DNA of 18,515 nt from Clostridiales bacterium (GCA_021200895.1 JAJQFX010000125.1:1-18515), one strand, 5' to 3'. Positions 1 through 7,054 are shown, counted from the first letter of the stretch. Made by a program: numbers and translations. The notes: a model not told the origin generated them from the sequence alone.

Positions 1-85
1 TATCTTAGGTTTTATGCTCCTCCTGCCGGGGGTCACATCATTTGACAACGCAGAGTCGCGCAACTCCTTTCAACTTCCCCGGGGC

Positions 86-114
86 TTGCGTTCTTCCCCG
101 GAACGTGGTAGGAT
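86..114 (+). promoter_or_regulatory. Putative sigma-A promoter of the first gene
   Basis: TTGCGT (86-91) and TAGGAT (109-114) are separated by 17 nt. Transcription would start near 121 and give a leader of about 50 nt that contains a small hairpin (CTGCGC at 133-138, GCGCAG at 143-148) just before the AAAGGA ribosome-binding site at 156-161. Both hexamers deviate from consensus, so this is only a plausible promoter. Bases 1-85 hold no other recognisable feature. Confidence 0.4.
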
Positions 115-170
115 AACTCTAACCAGAAAAGACTGCGCCAAAGCGCAGCCGACGGAAAGGAACCTGTAGT

Positions 171-713
171 ATGGAAGCATATGAGCGGCTGGAGCAGGCC
201 GTGACAGAGATGGTCAAGGAAGCGCAAATCAAGATGGGATACCAGGAGGAGGCCTTTCACCTCTACTATCCCCTGTCGGCGCTGAATAAGCTGCTGGGGA
301 CGGCTTACGACATACCCCAGATGACGCAGAGGCTGCAAGACTTTGCTGCGGCAACGGAGCCGCGCCTCGGCAAGCTGGGCATCGCCGCCCGGGACGGGCG
401 CTTCTGCCTGACGATTCCGGCAGAGGGGACGCGGTACGTCCACGAGCATATTGACGAGAACGACTTTTTGGTGCAGTTCGTCTCGGTCATCGGACGGCAT
501 GGCTGCACGCTGGAGGAGGTTCTGGCGGTCTTTTACGCCCACTCGAACCGGGTGCGGGTCAGGAAGATGGAAATCGACGACTTTGACTACCTGGTTTACT
601 TTGAGGACGGCGTCCCCAATGACTACCGCTATTGCCTGACGGTGGAGGACTGCCATATCATCTATCATCGGTTCACAAAGGAAGATTATGAAGCCTTCGG
701 CTATCCCTCGTAA
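171..713 (+). CDS. Hypothetical protein, possibly DUF3877-like
   Basis: A 180-residue protein of unknown function. The ATG is preceded by AAAGGA with 9 nt spacing, which supports this start. No signal peptide or membrane segment is visible, so it should be cytoplasmic. The N-terminal part is a charged helix leading into a segment reading KMGYQEEAFHLYYPLSALNK (about residues 22-41). That pattern of Leu-Gly-Tyr and Leu-Tyr-Tyr-Pro-Leu-Ser-x-Leu-Asn reminds me of the DUF3877 family of clostridial proteins, but this is from memory and tentative. The C-terminal half is rich in Asp, Phe and Tyr (for example DDFDYLVYFEDG). The gene stands alone: it has its own likely promoter and is closed by a strong hairpin 33 bp downstream, so no operon partner hints at a function. 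It has no recognisable catalytic motif. Confidence 0.75.
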   Translation: MEAYERLEQAVTEMVKEAQIKMGYQEEAFHLYYPLSALNKLLGTAYDIPQMTQRLQDFAAATEPRLGKLGIAARDGRFCLTIPAEGTRYVHEHIDENDFLVQFVSVIGRHGCTLEEVLAVFYAHSNRVRVRKMEIDDFDYLVYFEDGVPNDYRYCLTVEDCHIIYHRFTKEDYEAFGYPS

Positions 714-745
714 CGGAAGGCAGGACAATGCATTCAGCCCCTATT

Positions 746-788
746 ATCAGGGCCGTACCGCGCAAGGTTGACGCGGTACGGCCCTGAT
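746..788 (+). terminator. Hairpin terminator after the first gene
   Basis: A perfect 17-bp inverted repeat (ATCAGGGCCGTACCGCG at 746-762 and its complement at 772-788) closes a 9-nt loop. The tail on the plus strand (TGCTTTCGTG) is only weakly T-rich, so it is a strong hairpin with an imperfect U-tract. It insulates the first gene from argS. Confidence 0.7.
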
Positions 789-837
789 TGCTTTCGTGAA
801 CCGTATCGGAGCGCGGGCGTGCGGCGGTTTTTCATCA

Positions 838-897
838 TTTCCGACGGTTATTGCCCCCTTCAGCAGGCCGTATAACGCTCGATTTCCGCGTCGGAAA
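838..897. repeat. Inverted repeat upstream of the argS promoter
   Basis: TTTCCGACG (838-846) and CGTCGGAAA (889-897) form a 9-bp perfect inverted repeat with a 42-nt spacer, ending 10 bp before the argS -35 box. It lies outside the argS transcript. It could be an operator or a weak second terminator hairpin; chance is also possible. No T-box elements are seen in this gap. Confidence 0.35.
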
Positions 898-907
898 AGG
901 AAAATCA

Positions 908-936
908 TTGACAGCACTTTTTAAATACGGTATACT
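908..936 (+). promoter_or_regulatory. argS sigma-A promoter
   Basis: TTGACA (908-913) and TATACT (931-936) are separated by exactly 17 nt, a near-consensus promoter. The start of transcription would be near 943, leaving a leader of only about 34 nt, too short for a T-box riboswitch. Confidence 0.85.
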
Positions 937-976
937 AAGGTTCGATATGACTTTTGAAAGAGCAGTGAGGCACAAT

Positions 977-2749
977 ATGGAAAAATTAGTTGACCAAATC
1001 ACCGCCGTTGTTTCTGAGGCGTTTGAGATAGCCGGATTCGACCCTGCGCTGGGCAAATGCGCCCAGTCAAGCCGGCCTGACCTGTGCCAGTACCAGTGCA
1101 ACGGCGCTATGGCGGGCGCAAAGCTCTACCATCAGCCCCCCTTCCAAATCGCCCAGAAGGTGGCGGACGTGCTGGCCTCCGAGCCGATGTTTGAAAAGGT
1201 GGAAATGGTGCGCCCCGGTTTTATCAACATGGATGTGGCCCCGGAGTACCTGGCCGGGCTGATGAACGAGATGCGGGGAGACGACCGCTGCGGCGTACCC
1301 GTGACGGAGCACCCCAAGACCATCATTGTGGACTACGGCGGGGCCAATGTGGCAAAGCCCCTCCACGTCGGTCATCTTCGCTCCGCCATCATCGGCGAGG
1401 CCATCAAACGCATTGCCCGGTTCCAGGGGCACACCGTCATCGGGGACGTGCATCTTGGGGACTGGGGCCTGCAAATGGGCCAAATCATCACCGAGCTGCG
1501 GTGCCGCCAGCCGGAGCTTCTCTATTTTGACGAGGCGTATTCCGGCCCCTATCCGGAGGACGCGCCCTTCACCATCTCCGATTTGGAGGAGATTTATCCC
1601 TGTGCCTCCGGCAAGTCCAAGACCGACCCGGCCTACAAGGAGGCCGCCCAGCAGGCCACGGCGGAGCTCCAGGCCGGCCGCCCCGGCTACCGCGCCCTGT
1701 GGCAGCATATCATCAACGTATCCGTGGCCGACCTGAAGAAAAACTACGACAAGCTGGACGTTCACTTCGACCTGTGGAAGGGCGAAAGCGATGCCCAGCC
1801 CTACATCCCCGCCATGGTGGAGCGGATGAAAGCGGACGGTTACGCCTACCTCAGCGACGGCGCGCTGGTGGTGGACGTGCAGGAGGAGGGCGACACCCGG
1901 GAGATCCCCCCCTGCATGATTCTGAAATCGGACGGCGCGGTGCAGTATGAGACCACCGACCTGGCCACCATCATCCAGCGGCAGCAGGACTATCACCCTG
2001 ACCGCATCATCTACCTGACGGACAAGCGGCAGGAACTGCACTTCGTCCGCACCTTCCGCTGCGCCTACAAGACCGGCCTGGTGGATAAGGACAAGACAGA
2101 ACTGACCTTTATCGGCTTCGGCACCATGAACGGCAAAGACGGCAAGCCCTTCAAAACCCGGGAGGGCGGCGTCCTGCGGCTGGAATATCTGCTGAAGGAT
2201 GTCAGCGATGCGGTCTATGCCAAGTCTAAGGCGGCCAATCCCAGCCTGACGGAGGAGGAATTGCAGGAAATCGCGGATAAAGTGGGCCTGGCCGCCATCA
2301 AGTACGGCGACCTGTCCAACCAGCCCTCTAAGGACTATGTGTTCGATGTAGACCGGTTTACCGCTTTTGAAGGCAACACCGGCCCCTATATCATGTACAC
2401 CATGGTGCGTATCAAATCCATCCTGTCCAGGTTCTTCGCCGCCAATCCGGACGCCCAGCCGGAGGCCATCCTGCCTCCGGAGAGCAAAAAGGAAACAGAC
2501 CTGCACCTGGCCCTGGCCCGCTTCCCGGACGCCATTGAGGACGCTTACACGCAAAATGCCCCCAACCGGCTGTGCCACTATATTTATGAGCTGTCCAACG
2601 CGCTGAATGCCTTCTATGCCGACCACAACATTATGAAAGAGCAGGATGCCCGTCGGCAAGACAGCTGGATTTTGCTGGTGCAGCTGGTGCTGAAGGTGCT
2701 GGAGCTGAGCGTTGACCTGGTGGGCTTCTCTGCACCGGATAAAATGTAA
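977..2749 (+). CDS. argS: Arginyl-tRNA synthetase
   Basis: Class I aminoacyl-tRNA synthetase that charges tRNA-Arg with arginine using ATP, in the cytoplasm. The 590-residue length is normal. The ATG at 977 is chosen because it has a GAGG site 6 nt upstream and sits downstream of the strong promoter; earlier in-frame codons would lie at or before the transcription start. Visible domains in order: an N-terminal Add-1-like region (about 1-100); the Rossmann catalytic core with the HIGH-type motif HVGH at residues 130-133 after GGANVAKPL; the KMSKS-equivalent loop GKPFKTREGG at about 389-398, where the classical KMSKS lysines are replaced in the way common to ArgRS; and a helical DALR anticodon-binding domain (about 470-590) ending in SAPDKM, the usual C-terminal type. 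The amidase gene follows with no terminator between, so the two are probably cotranscribed. Confidence 0.98.
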   Translation: MEKLVDQITAVVSEAFEIAGFDPALGKCAQSSRPDLCQYQCNGAMAGAKLYHQPPFQIAQKVADVLASEPMFEKVEMVRPGFINMDVAPEYLAGLMNEMRGDDRCGVPVTEHPKTIIVDYGGANVAKPLHVGHLRSAIIGEAIKRIARFQGHTVIGDVHLGDWGLQMGQIITELRCRQPELLYFDEAYSGPYPEDAPFTISDLEEIYPCASGKSKTDPAYKEAAQQATAELQAGRPGYRALWQHIINVSVADLKKNYDKLDVHFDLWKGESDAQPYIPAMVERMKADGYAYLSDGALVVDVQEEGDTREIPPCMILKSDGAVQYETTDLATIIQRQQDYHPDRIIYLTDKRQELHFVRTFRCAYKTGLVDKDKTELTFIGFGTMNGKDGKPFKTREGGVLRLEYLLKDVSDAVYAKSKAANPSLTEEELQEIADKVGLAAIKYGDLSNQPSKDYVFDVDRFTAFEGNTGPYIMYTMVRIKSILSRFFAANPDAQPEAILPPESKKETDLHLALARFPDAIEDAYTQNAPNRLCHYIYELSNALNAFYADHNIMKEQDARRQDSWILLVQLVLKVLELSVDLVGFSAPDKM

Positions 2750-2828
2750 GCCCGATATCGGTTCTGATTTTCGGGCGGCATCTGAGAGAAAGAAATGGAT
2801 GTGATGAGAGACGAAAACGACCAAGAAG

Positions 2829-4250
2829 GTGCTTTTGATTCTGGTTGCGTTGGTTCTGGCGGGGGTCTGCGCGGCGGACTTCCTCCTGCCTAATGGTATC
2901 CTTTCCATCTTTGGGAACAGTAAAATCGATTCCGATGACGGCCCCACAGCGGTGGTGGACGATACCTCCACTGCGAAGGCAGAGCAGGACGCCTCCACAG
3001 AAGCGGAGGCAGAGGAAGTCGTGACCGAGGTTTCCATCAGCCAATACGACCTGACGGTTTGCGTCGACGCCGGTCACGGCGGCAACGACCCAGGCTGTGT
3101 TACAGACGACGGCCGGGAGGAATCCGGCGACGTGCTGAATCTGGCGATGCTGGTGAAGGAAAAGCTGGAATATTATGGCGTCACCGTCATTATGACCCGT
3201 GAGACGGATGAATACGTCTCTCTGGCTGACCGGTGCAGAACCGCCAACAATGCCGGTGCAGACCTGTTCGTCTCCCTCCATCGGAACATCCTGACCACGG
3301 AGCCCACCGCCTGCGGCGTGGAGGCCTGGATCGAAGCCAACTACAGCCAGGAGGAATATGACCTGGCCTCCAACATTATGGAGGAATTGCAGCTGGCCGG
3401 TATCCAGAAGATGCGGGGCGTCTCCTCCGGCACGGAAACCTCCAGCAGCAAAAGTTACTATGTGAACAGCGCCACCAGTATGCCCGCAACACTGCTGGAG
3501 ATGGGTTTTATGTCCAACGAAGAGGACAATGACCTCTATGACGCCAACCTGGAAGCCTATGCCCAAGCCATCGCTGACGGCCTGATTGCCACCTGGGTAC
3601 AATATGGCGGCGAAAGCGTTGGAGAAGTGACCTATAGCGTGTCGGATGTCAGCAGCTACATAAGCGCACAGAAGGTGAAGGAAGCGGAGGCCAGCGAGGC
3701 GGCGGCCTATCAAATTGATGGGGACCGGCCCATCAGCGGCACCGCCAATGACACGGTGAACCTCCGCAGCGGTCCTGGCACGGAATACAATCGGGTAAGC
3801 ACCGTTGGCGTGGGCTCTGAAGTCACCGTCGTGGGCGGCTCCACCAATGATGACGATGAGATTTGGTACGAGCTGACCTTCCAGGGGCCGGACGGCACCG
3901 TTTACCAAGGCTACTGCCTGTCCAGCTTTATCGACCTTGACGAAACGGAACCGGAGGACGGGTCGCCGGACGAGACAGATGAGGAAGAAGCGGACGAGAC
4001 AGAGGCCGAGGGCGCGCAGGACGAGGACGGCTGGCCCCAGGACGGCACCGTCATTTCTGGGCTGAACCTCCGCAGCGGCCCCGGCACAGAGTATGGCCGG
4101 GTCACCACCATCGGCGTGGGCCATACCGTCACCATGGTGGGCAGTACCACCAATGACAGCGGCGAGGTTTGGTATGAGGTGACCTTCCAGGGCACGGACG
4201 GCGCTACCTATGAGGGCTACTGCCTGTCCACCCTGATTGACCTGGGCTGA
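2829..4250 (+). CDS. Secreted N-acetylmuramoyl-L-alanine amidase with two SH3b domains
   Basis: Peptidoglycan hydrolase of the Amidase_3 (AmiC/CwlD-like) zinc family, which cuts the bond between N-acetylmuramic acid and the stem peptide outside the membrane. Numbered from the GTG at 2829 (473 residues): a hydrophobic export segment (about 1-20), an acidic linker, the amidase domain (about 74-257) with DAGHGG (H83), a glutamate at 97/98, SLHRN (H151) and LLEMGF (E224) as likely zinc and catalytic residues, then two SH3b wall-binding repeats (about 300-366 and 405-473), both carrying NLRSGPGTEY and joined by a very acidic Glu/Asp-rich linker. The start is uncertain. GTG 2829 has no good ribosome-binding site and omits the basic stretch Lys-Thr-Thr-Lys-Lys just upstream, while a TGA at 2805-2807 closes the frame with no ATG. 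A TTG at 2835 or a single-base frameshift from ATG 2795/2804 are alternatives. It lies 79 bp after argS. Confidence 0.92.
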   Translation: MLLILVALVLAGVCAADFLLPNGILSIFGNSKIDSDDGPTAVVDDTSTAKAEQDASTEAEAEEVVTEVSISQYDLTVCVDAGHGGNDPGCVTDDGREESGDVLNLAMLVKEKLEYYGVTVIMTRETDEYVSLADRCRTANNAGADLFVSLHRNILTTEPTACGVEAWIEANYSQEEYDLASNIMEELQLAGIQKMRGVSSGTETSSSKSYYVNSATSMPATLLEMGFMSNEEDNDLYDANLEAYAQAIADGLIATWVQYGGESVGEVTYSVSDVSSYISAQKVKEAEASEAAAYQIDGDRPISGTANDTVNLRSGPGTEYNRVSTVGVGSEVTVVGGSTNDDDEIWYELTFQGPDGTVYQGYCLSSFIDLDETEPEDGSPDETDEEEADETEAEGAQDEDGWPQDGTVISGLNLRSGPGTEYGRVTTIGVGHTVTMVGSTTNDSGEVWYEVTFQGTDGATYEGYCLSTLIDLG

Positions 4251-4290
4251 CCGGCCCCGAACCGGCCTTGAAAACGAAGCAAAGCCCTTC

Positions 4291-4326
4291 CAGGCGGGAA
4301 CCGGATGCTATGCCGGTTCCCGCCTG
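4291..4326 (+). terminator. Hairpin terminator after the amidase gene
   Basis: CAGGCGGGAACCGG (4291-4304) pairs perfectly with 4313-4326 around an 8-nt loop. The following ACGTTCTCGCCTTATC is only moderately T-rich. It would end the argS-amidase transcript before the thlA control region. Confidence 0.65.
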
Positions 4327-4392
4327 ACGTTCTCGCCTTATCTGCCACGGCTCACAAAAGTACCAGAATTCCCCTGTTATTTCCATCTCAGC

Positions 4393-4410
4393 TTGTTAAA
4401 ACTTTATCAA
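4393..4410. promoter_or_regulatory. Putative Rex operator 1 of thlA
   Basis: TTGTTAA-AACT-TTATCAA matches the Firmicutes Rex pattern TTGTTAA-N4-TTAACAA at 13 of 14 defined positions, with the correct 18-bp length. It ends 7 bp upstream of the thlA -35 box. Rex is a redox-sensing repressor released from DNA by NADH, and it controls fermentation genes in clostridia; its role here is inferred from the motif. Confidence 0.6.
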
Positions 4411-4417
4411 TTTCATG

Positions 4418-4446
4418 TTGACATTCCTCTGCCGCCGTACTATAAT
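4418..4446 (+). promoter_or_regulatory. thlA promoter, perfect sigma-A consensus
   Basis: TTGACA (4418-4423) and TATAAT (4441-4446) are both perfect consensus hexamers with a 17-nt spacer. This predicts very high basal expression, which suits a central fermentation enzyme held in check by a repressor. Transcription should start near 4453. Confidence 0.93.
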
Positions 4447-4450
4447 GATA

Positions 4451-4468
4451 TTGTTAAAAAAATAACAG
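4451..4468. promoter_or_regulatory. Putative Rex operator 2 of thlA
   Basis: TTGTTAA-AAAA-ATAACAG matches the Rex pattern at 12 of 14 defined positions over the same 18-bp span. It covers the predicted transcription start, a typical repressor position, and its centre lies 58 bp from that of the upstream site. Confidence 0.5.
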
Positions 4469-4521
4469 ACGATGCGTAAACCATTCCCAAGAACGATTTA
4501 TTGCTACAGGAGGTCACTTAC

Positions 4522-5781
4522 ATGAAAGAAGTCTATGTCGTAAATTGCTGCCGGACTGCCATCGGCAAGTTTGGCGGCTCTTTGAAGGACAAAACCCCGG
4601 CCGAGTTGGGCGCCGTTGTGGTCAAGGAAGCCCTGAACCGCGCCGGTGTTGCCCCTGAGAACGTGGATGAGTTGATGTTCGGCTGCATCCTGACCGCCGC
4701 CCAGGGCCAGAACGTGGCCCGCCAGGTGGGCGTCCAGGCTGGCCTGCCCCTGTCCGTCCCCGCTTACACGGTGGGTATGGTCTGCGGCTCCGGCATGAAG
4801 TCCGTCATTGAGGGTGCCCGTGCCATCAAAGCCGGCGACGCTGACATCATCGTGGCCGGTGGCACCGAGGTCATGTCCGGCGCACCCTACGCCCTGCCCT
4901 CTGCCCGCTGGGGTGCCCGTATGTTCGACAACAAGATGGTAGACACCATGGTGAAGGACGGCCTGTGGGACGCTTATAACGACTATCATATGGGCTCCAC
5001 CGCTGAGAATATCTGCGACATCTGGGGCATCACCCGTCAGGACCTGGATGAGTTCGCCGCCTCCTCTCAGCAGAAGTGCGAGGCCGCCCAGAAGGCCGGT
5101 AAGTTTGACGATGAAATCGTCCCCGTCCCCGTCAAGGTCAAGCGCCAGGTGGTGGACTTCAAGGTGGACGAGTTCCCCCGCGCCGGTACCACTGTAGAGT
5201 CCCTGAGCAAGCTGAAGCCCTGCTTCCCCACCACCGCTGACGGCGCTCTGGACAAAATCGAGATGACCTTCGACTCCACCGAGATGAAGGATATGCCTGA
5301 GAACGTGGGCCAGGGCCGCGTCACTGCCGGCAACGCCTCCGGCATCAACGACGGCGCTGCCGCCATCGTGTTGGCCTCCGGCGAAGCGGTTGAGAAGTAC
5401 GGTCTGAAGCCCATGGCCAAGCTGATTTCCTACGGCCAGGGCGGCGTCGATCCCAAAATCATGGGCACCGGCCCCATCCCCGCCTCCCGCAACGCCATGG
5501 CAAAGGCTGGCCTGACCATCGACGATATTGACCTGGTGGAAGCCAACGAAGCCTTCGCCGCTCAGTCCATCGCCGTGGCCCGCGAGCTGCACTTTGACAT
5601 GAGCAAAGTCAACGTCAACGGCGGCGCATTGGCGCTGGGGCATCCCGTGGGCGCGTCCGGCGCTCGAATCATCGTGACCCTGCTGCACGAGATGGAGAAG
5701 CGTCCCGAAGCCAAGAAGGGCCTCGCCACCCTGTGCATCGGCGGCGGCCAGGGTGTCGCCACCATCTTCGAGAAGTGCTGA
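4522..5781 (+). CDS. thlA: Acetyl-CoA C-acetyltransferase (thiolase)
   Basis: Biosynthetic thiolase that condenses two acetyl-CoA to acetoacetyl-CoA, the first committed step of clostridial butyrate formation. The ATG at 4522 has a textbook AGGAGGT site with 7 nt spacing. Catalytic features are intact: C88 in VCGSGMKS, H374 in GGALALGHPVGASG, and C405 in LCIGGGQG. It is 419 residues long, against about 392 for the common ThlA. The excess is an insertion of about 25 residues at roughly 241-266, between the KLKPCF and VTAGNASGINDG segments; it is acidic and contains DKIEMTFDSTEMKD. The gene is a single transcription unit with a perfect-consensus promoter, two Rex-like sites and a hairpin terminator. 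The other enzymes of the pathway are not adjacent, but the terminal CoA-transferase gene lies 1.4 kb downstream. Confidence 0.97.
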   Translation: MKEVYVVNCCRTAIGKFGGSLKDKTPAELGAVVVKEALNRAGVAPENVDELMFGCILTAAQGQNVARQVGVQAGLPLSVPAYTVGMVCGSGMKSVIEGARAIKAGDADIIVAGGTEVMSGAPYALPSARWGARMFDNKMVDTMVKDGLWDAYNDYHMGSTAENICDIWGITRQDLDEFAASSQQKCEAAQKAGKFDDEIVPVPVKVKRQVVDFKVDEFPRAGTTVESLSKLKPCFPTTADGALDKIEMTFDSTEMKDMPENVGQGRVTAGNASGINDGAAAIVLASGEAVEKYGLKPMAKLISYGQGGVDPKIMGTGPIPASRNAMAKAGLTIDDIDLVEANEAFAAQSIAVARELHFDMSKVNVNGGALALGHPVGASGARIIVTLLHEMEKRPEAKKGLATLCIGGGQGVATIFEKC

Positions 5782-5797
5782 TTTCCTGATAGAAATG

Positions 5798-5833
5798 AAG
5801 ATGTCCGCGCTGTTTCCACGGCGCGGACATCTT
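5798..5833. terminator. Terminator between thlA and the convergent kinase-like gene
   Basis: AAGATGTCCGCGC (5798-5810) pairs perfectly with GCGCGGACATCTT (5821-5833) around a 10-nt loop, followed by TTCC on the plus strand. The two flanking genes converge here, so the hairpin may work in both directions; on the minus strand the tail reads TTCATTTCTATC. Confidence 0.8.
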
Positions 5834-5849
5834 TTCCGGTAAGGGTTCC

Positions 5850-6917
5850 TCAATCCAAAAACTCGCTGACGGAGTACCATTCCTCCGGCAGATAGTCGCT
5901 CAGTTCCACCAACACGTCCGGAATGCCGCCGTCATAGTCCAGGCGGTTCGGTGCGCTTCTGGCGGTGGGCTGCTCCCCGGTGCGGAGCAGTGGGATGCGC
6001 CCGGTGACCTGCACACCGGCTTCGCCGTTGGTCACAGCAAGGGTGCCGTTGTGCAGCCGGAAGATTTTCCAGCACAGCTCCATGCCGAAGTGGAGCCCTC
6101 CCGGACGGAAGCTGTCCGCAGCCTGCTCTCCGCCGCCCAGGCGGGAAAAGGCTTGGGGCTCCATGGGCTTTCCCCCTACCGTAGTCACCACAATGAGCGC
6201 CTGCTCTCCGGCGCGGCGCAGCTTCATCTCCACCTGGCCTCCCGCCTGGAGGCCGTTCAGCACCAGGTTCAGCAGCGCCTGCCGCAGCAGCCTTTCATCT
6301 GCCCAGACGACCAGATTGCCTTCCACCTCGCAGGCAAACTGACGGGTCAGCGGCCCCAGCTCCGTTTGCAGGCGGTTCACCAGGCTACTCAGGCTCAATG
6401 AAGTGGGGTTCCAGCCGCTTTTCAAATCCTCTTCGCTCTGCACCAGAAGCTCCGTGCTGAACACCATGCGCAGGATGCGGCTATACTGTTTTAGCAACGG
6501 GTTGAACCGCCCCTCCAGCTTCAGCTGCTCCGTCTCCACCATGCCGTCAAACAGCTGTTGGAGGGCCACCAGCGTTTCCCCCAGGCTGCTGCGCATTTGC
6601 CCGCAGAGGCGGATGGCCTCATATTTCCCCAGGCCATCCTCCCGCACCTCCTGGAAGGTGTACAGCACCCCCGCCTCTGTCGCCTGGGTGCGCACCTGAT
6701 AGCTGACCCCGGCCAGCTCCAGCCGTGTCACCGACTCCGGCTCCAGGGCGGCCAGGGCCTCCGGCGGAGGCTGCCCCAGCGCAGCGCCAAGGCCGCAGGA
6801 GCGCTCCAATTCCTCCATCGCCTTATTTTGATATTGAATCACTCCGTCTGCTGCCAACAGGACAGGCTGGGCCAGGCTGTCAAAGTAGGCATTCCCGGAG
6901 AGGGTGAAGCATTCCAT
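5850..6917 (-). CDS. Degenerate PAS/HATPase sensor histidine kinase-like protein
   Basis: A 355-residue cytoplasmic protein with the layout of a sensor kinase but damaged signature motifs. The start is the ATG at 6917, which has GGAGG 5 nt upstream; an in-frame TTG 7 codons earlier is less likely. A PAS-like sensor region (about 1-100, with QPVLLAADGVIQYQNKAMEE) is followed by a helix pair where the H-box should be. It reads RLCGQMRSSL (about 103-112), so the phospho-accepting His-Glu pair appears to be replaced by Gly-Gln. The ATPase domain keeps a recognisable N-box (ALLNLVLNGLQA, about 214-225), but the G1 box lacks the usual Asp-x-Gly-x-Gly (TTVGGK) and the G2 box is RPGGLHFGM. No transmembrane segment is seen. 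The tail of about 45 residues is acidic and ends in WYSVSEFLD. No response regulator is adjacent. It may be a pseudokinase or ATP-binding regulatory protein; activity as a kinase is doubtful. Confidence 0.8.
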   Translation of the reverse strand: MECFTLSGNAYFDSLAQPVLLAADGVIQYQNKAMEELERSCGLGAALGQPPPEALAALEPESVTRLELAGVSYQVRTQATEAGVLYTFQEVREDGLGKYEAIRLCGQMRSSLGETLVALQQLFDGMVETEQLKLEGRFNPLLKQYSRILRMVFSTELLVQSEEDLKSGWNPTSLSLSSLVNRLQTELGPLTRQFACEVEGNLVVWADERLLRQALLNLVLNGLQAGGQVEMKLRRAGEQALIVVTTVGGKPMEPQAFSRLGGGEQAADSFRPGGLHFGMELCWKIFRLHNGTLAVTNGEAGVQVTGRIPLLRTGEQPTARSAPNRLDYDGGIPDVLVELSDYLPEEWYSVSEFLD

Positions 6918-7002
6918 AGTGGCCTCCAAAACTCTCAAACCGAACTGAATCAGATAGATATAGGATAGGATTTACCGCGGCAAACGGAAGTACACTACTG
7001 TT

Positions 7003-7031
7003 AGTATAGCAAATTCTGGTTTCCCTTACAA
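7003..7031 (-). promoter_or_regulatory. Promoter of the kinase-like gene
   Basis: On the minus strand TTGTAA (7031-7026) and TATACT (7008-7003) are separated by 17 nt, and a TG one base upstream of the -10 box makes it an extended -10. Transcription would start near 6996, leaving a leader of about 80 nt. Confidence 0.75.
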
Positions 7032-7037
7032 GCGTTC

Positions 7038-7054
7038 TGTCGAATTATGTCGAA
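7038..7054. promoter_or_regulatory. Tandem putative Spo0A boxes
   Basis: Two exact copies of TGTCGAA (7038-7044 and 7048-7054) lie in the same direction with 10 bp between their starts, one helical turn. TGTCGAA is the 0A-box core bound by phosphorylated Spo0A, and paired boxes at this spacing are typical of its dimer sites. They begin 6 bp upstream of the -35 box of the minus-strand kinase-like gene and 142 bp before the but start codon. Confidence 0.55.

Noticed and set aside
789..976. T-box riboswitch in front of argS
   Set aside because: No T-box consensus or anti-terminator is seen, and the promoter lies only about 35 nt before the start codon's leader region.
1067..3037. A 656-codon open frame on the minus strand across argS
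   Set aside because: It is antisense to a clear arginyl-tRNA synthetase and has the His/Gly/Val-rich composition of a GC-rich shadow frame; no motif and no ribosome-binding site.
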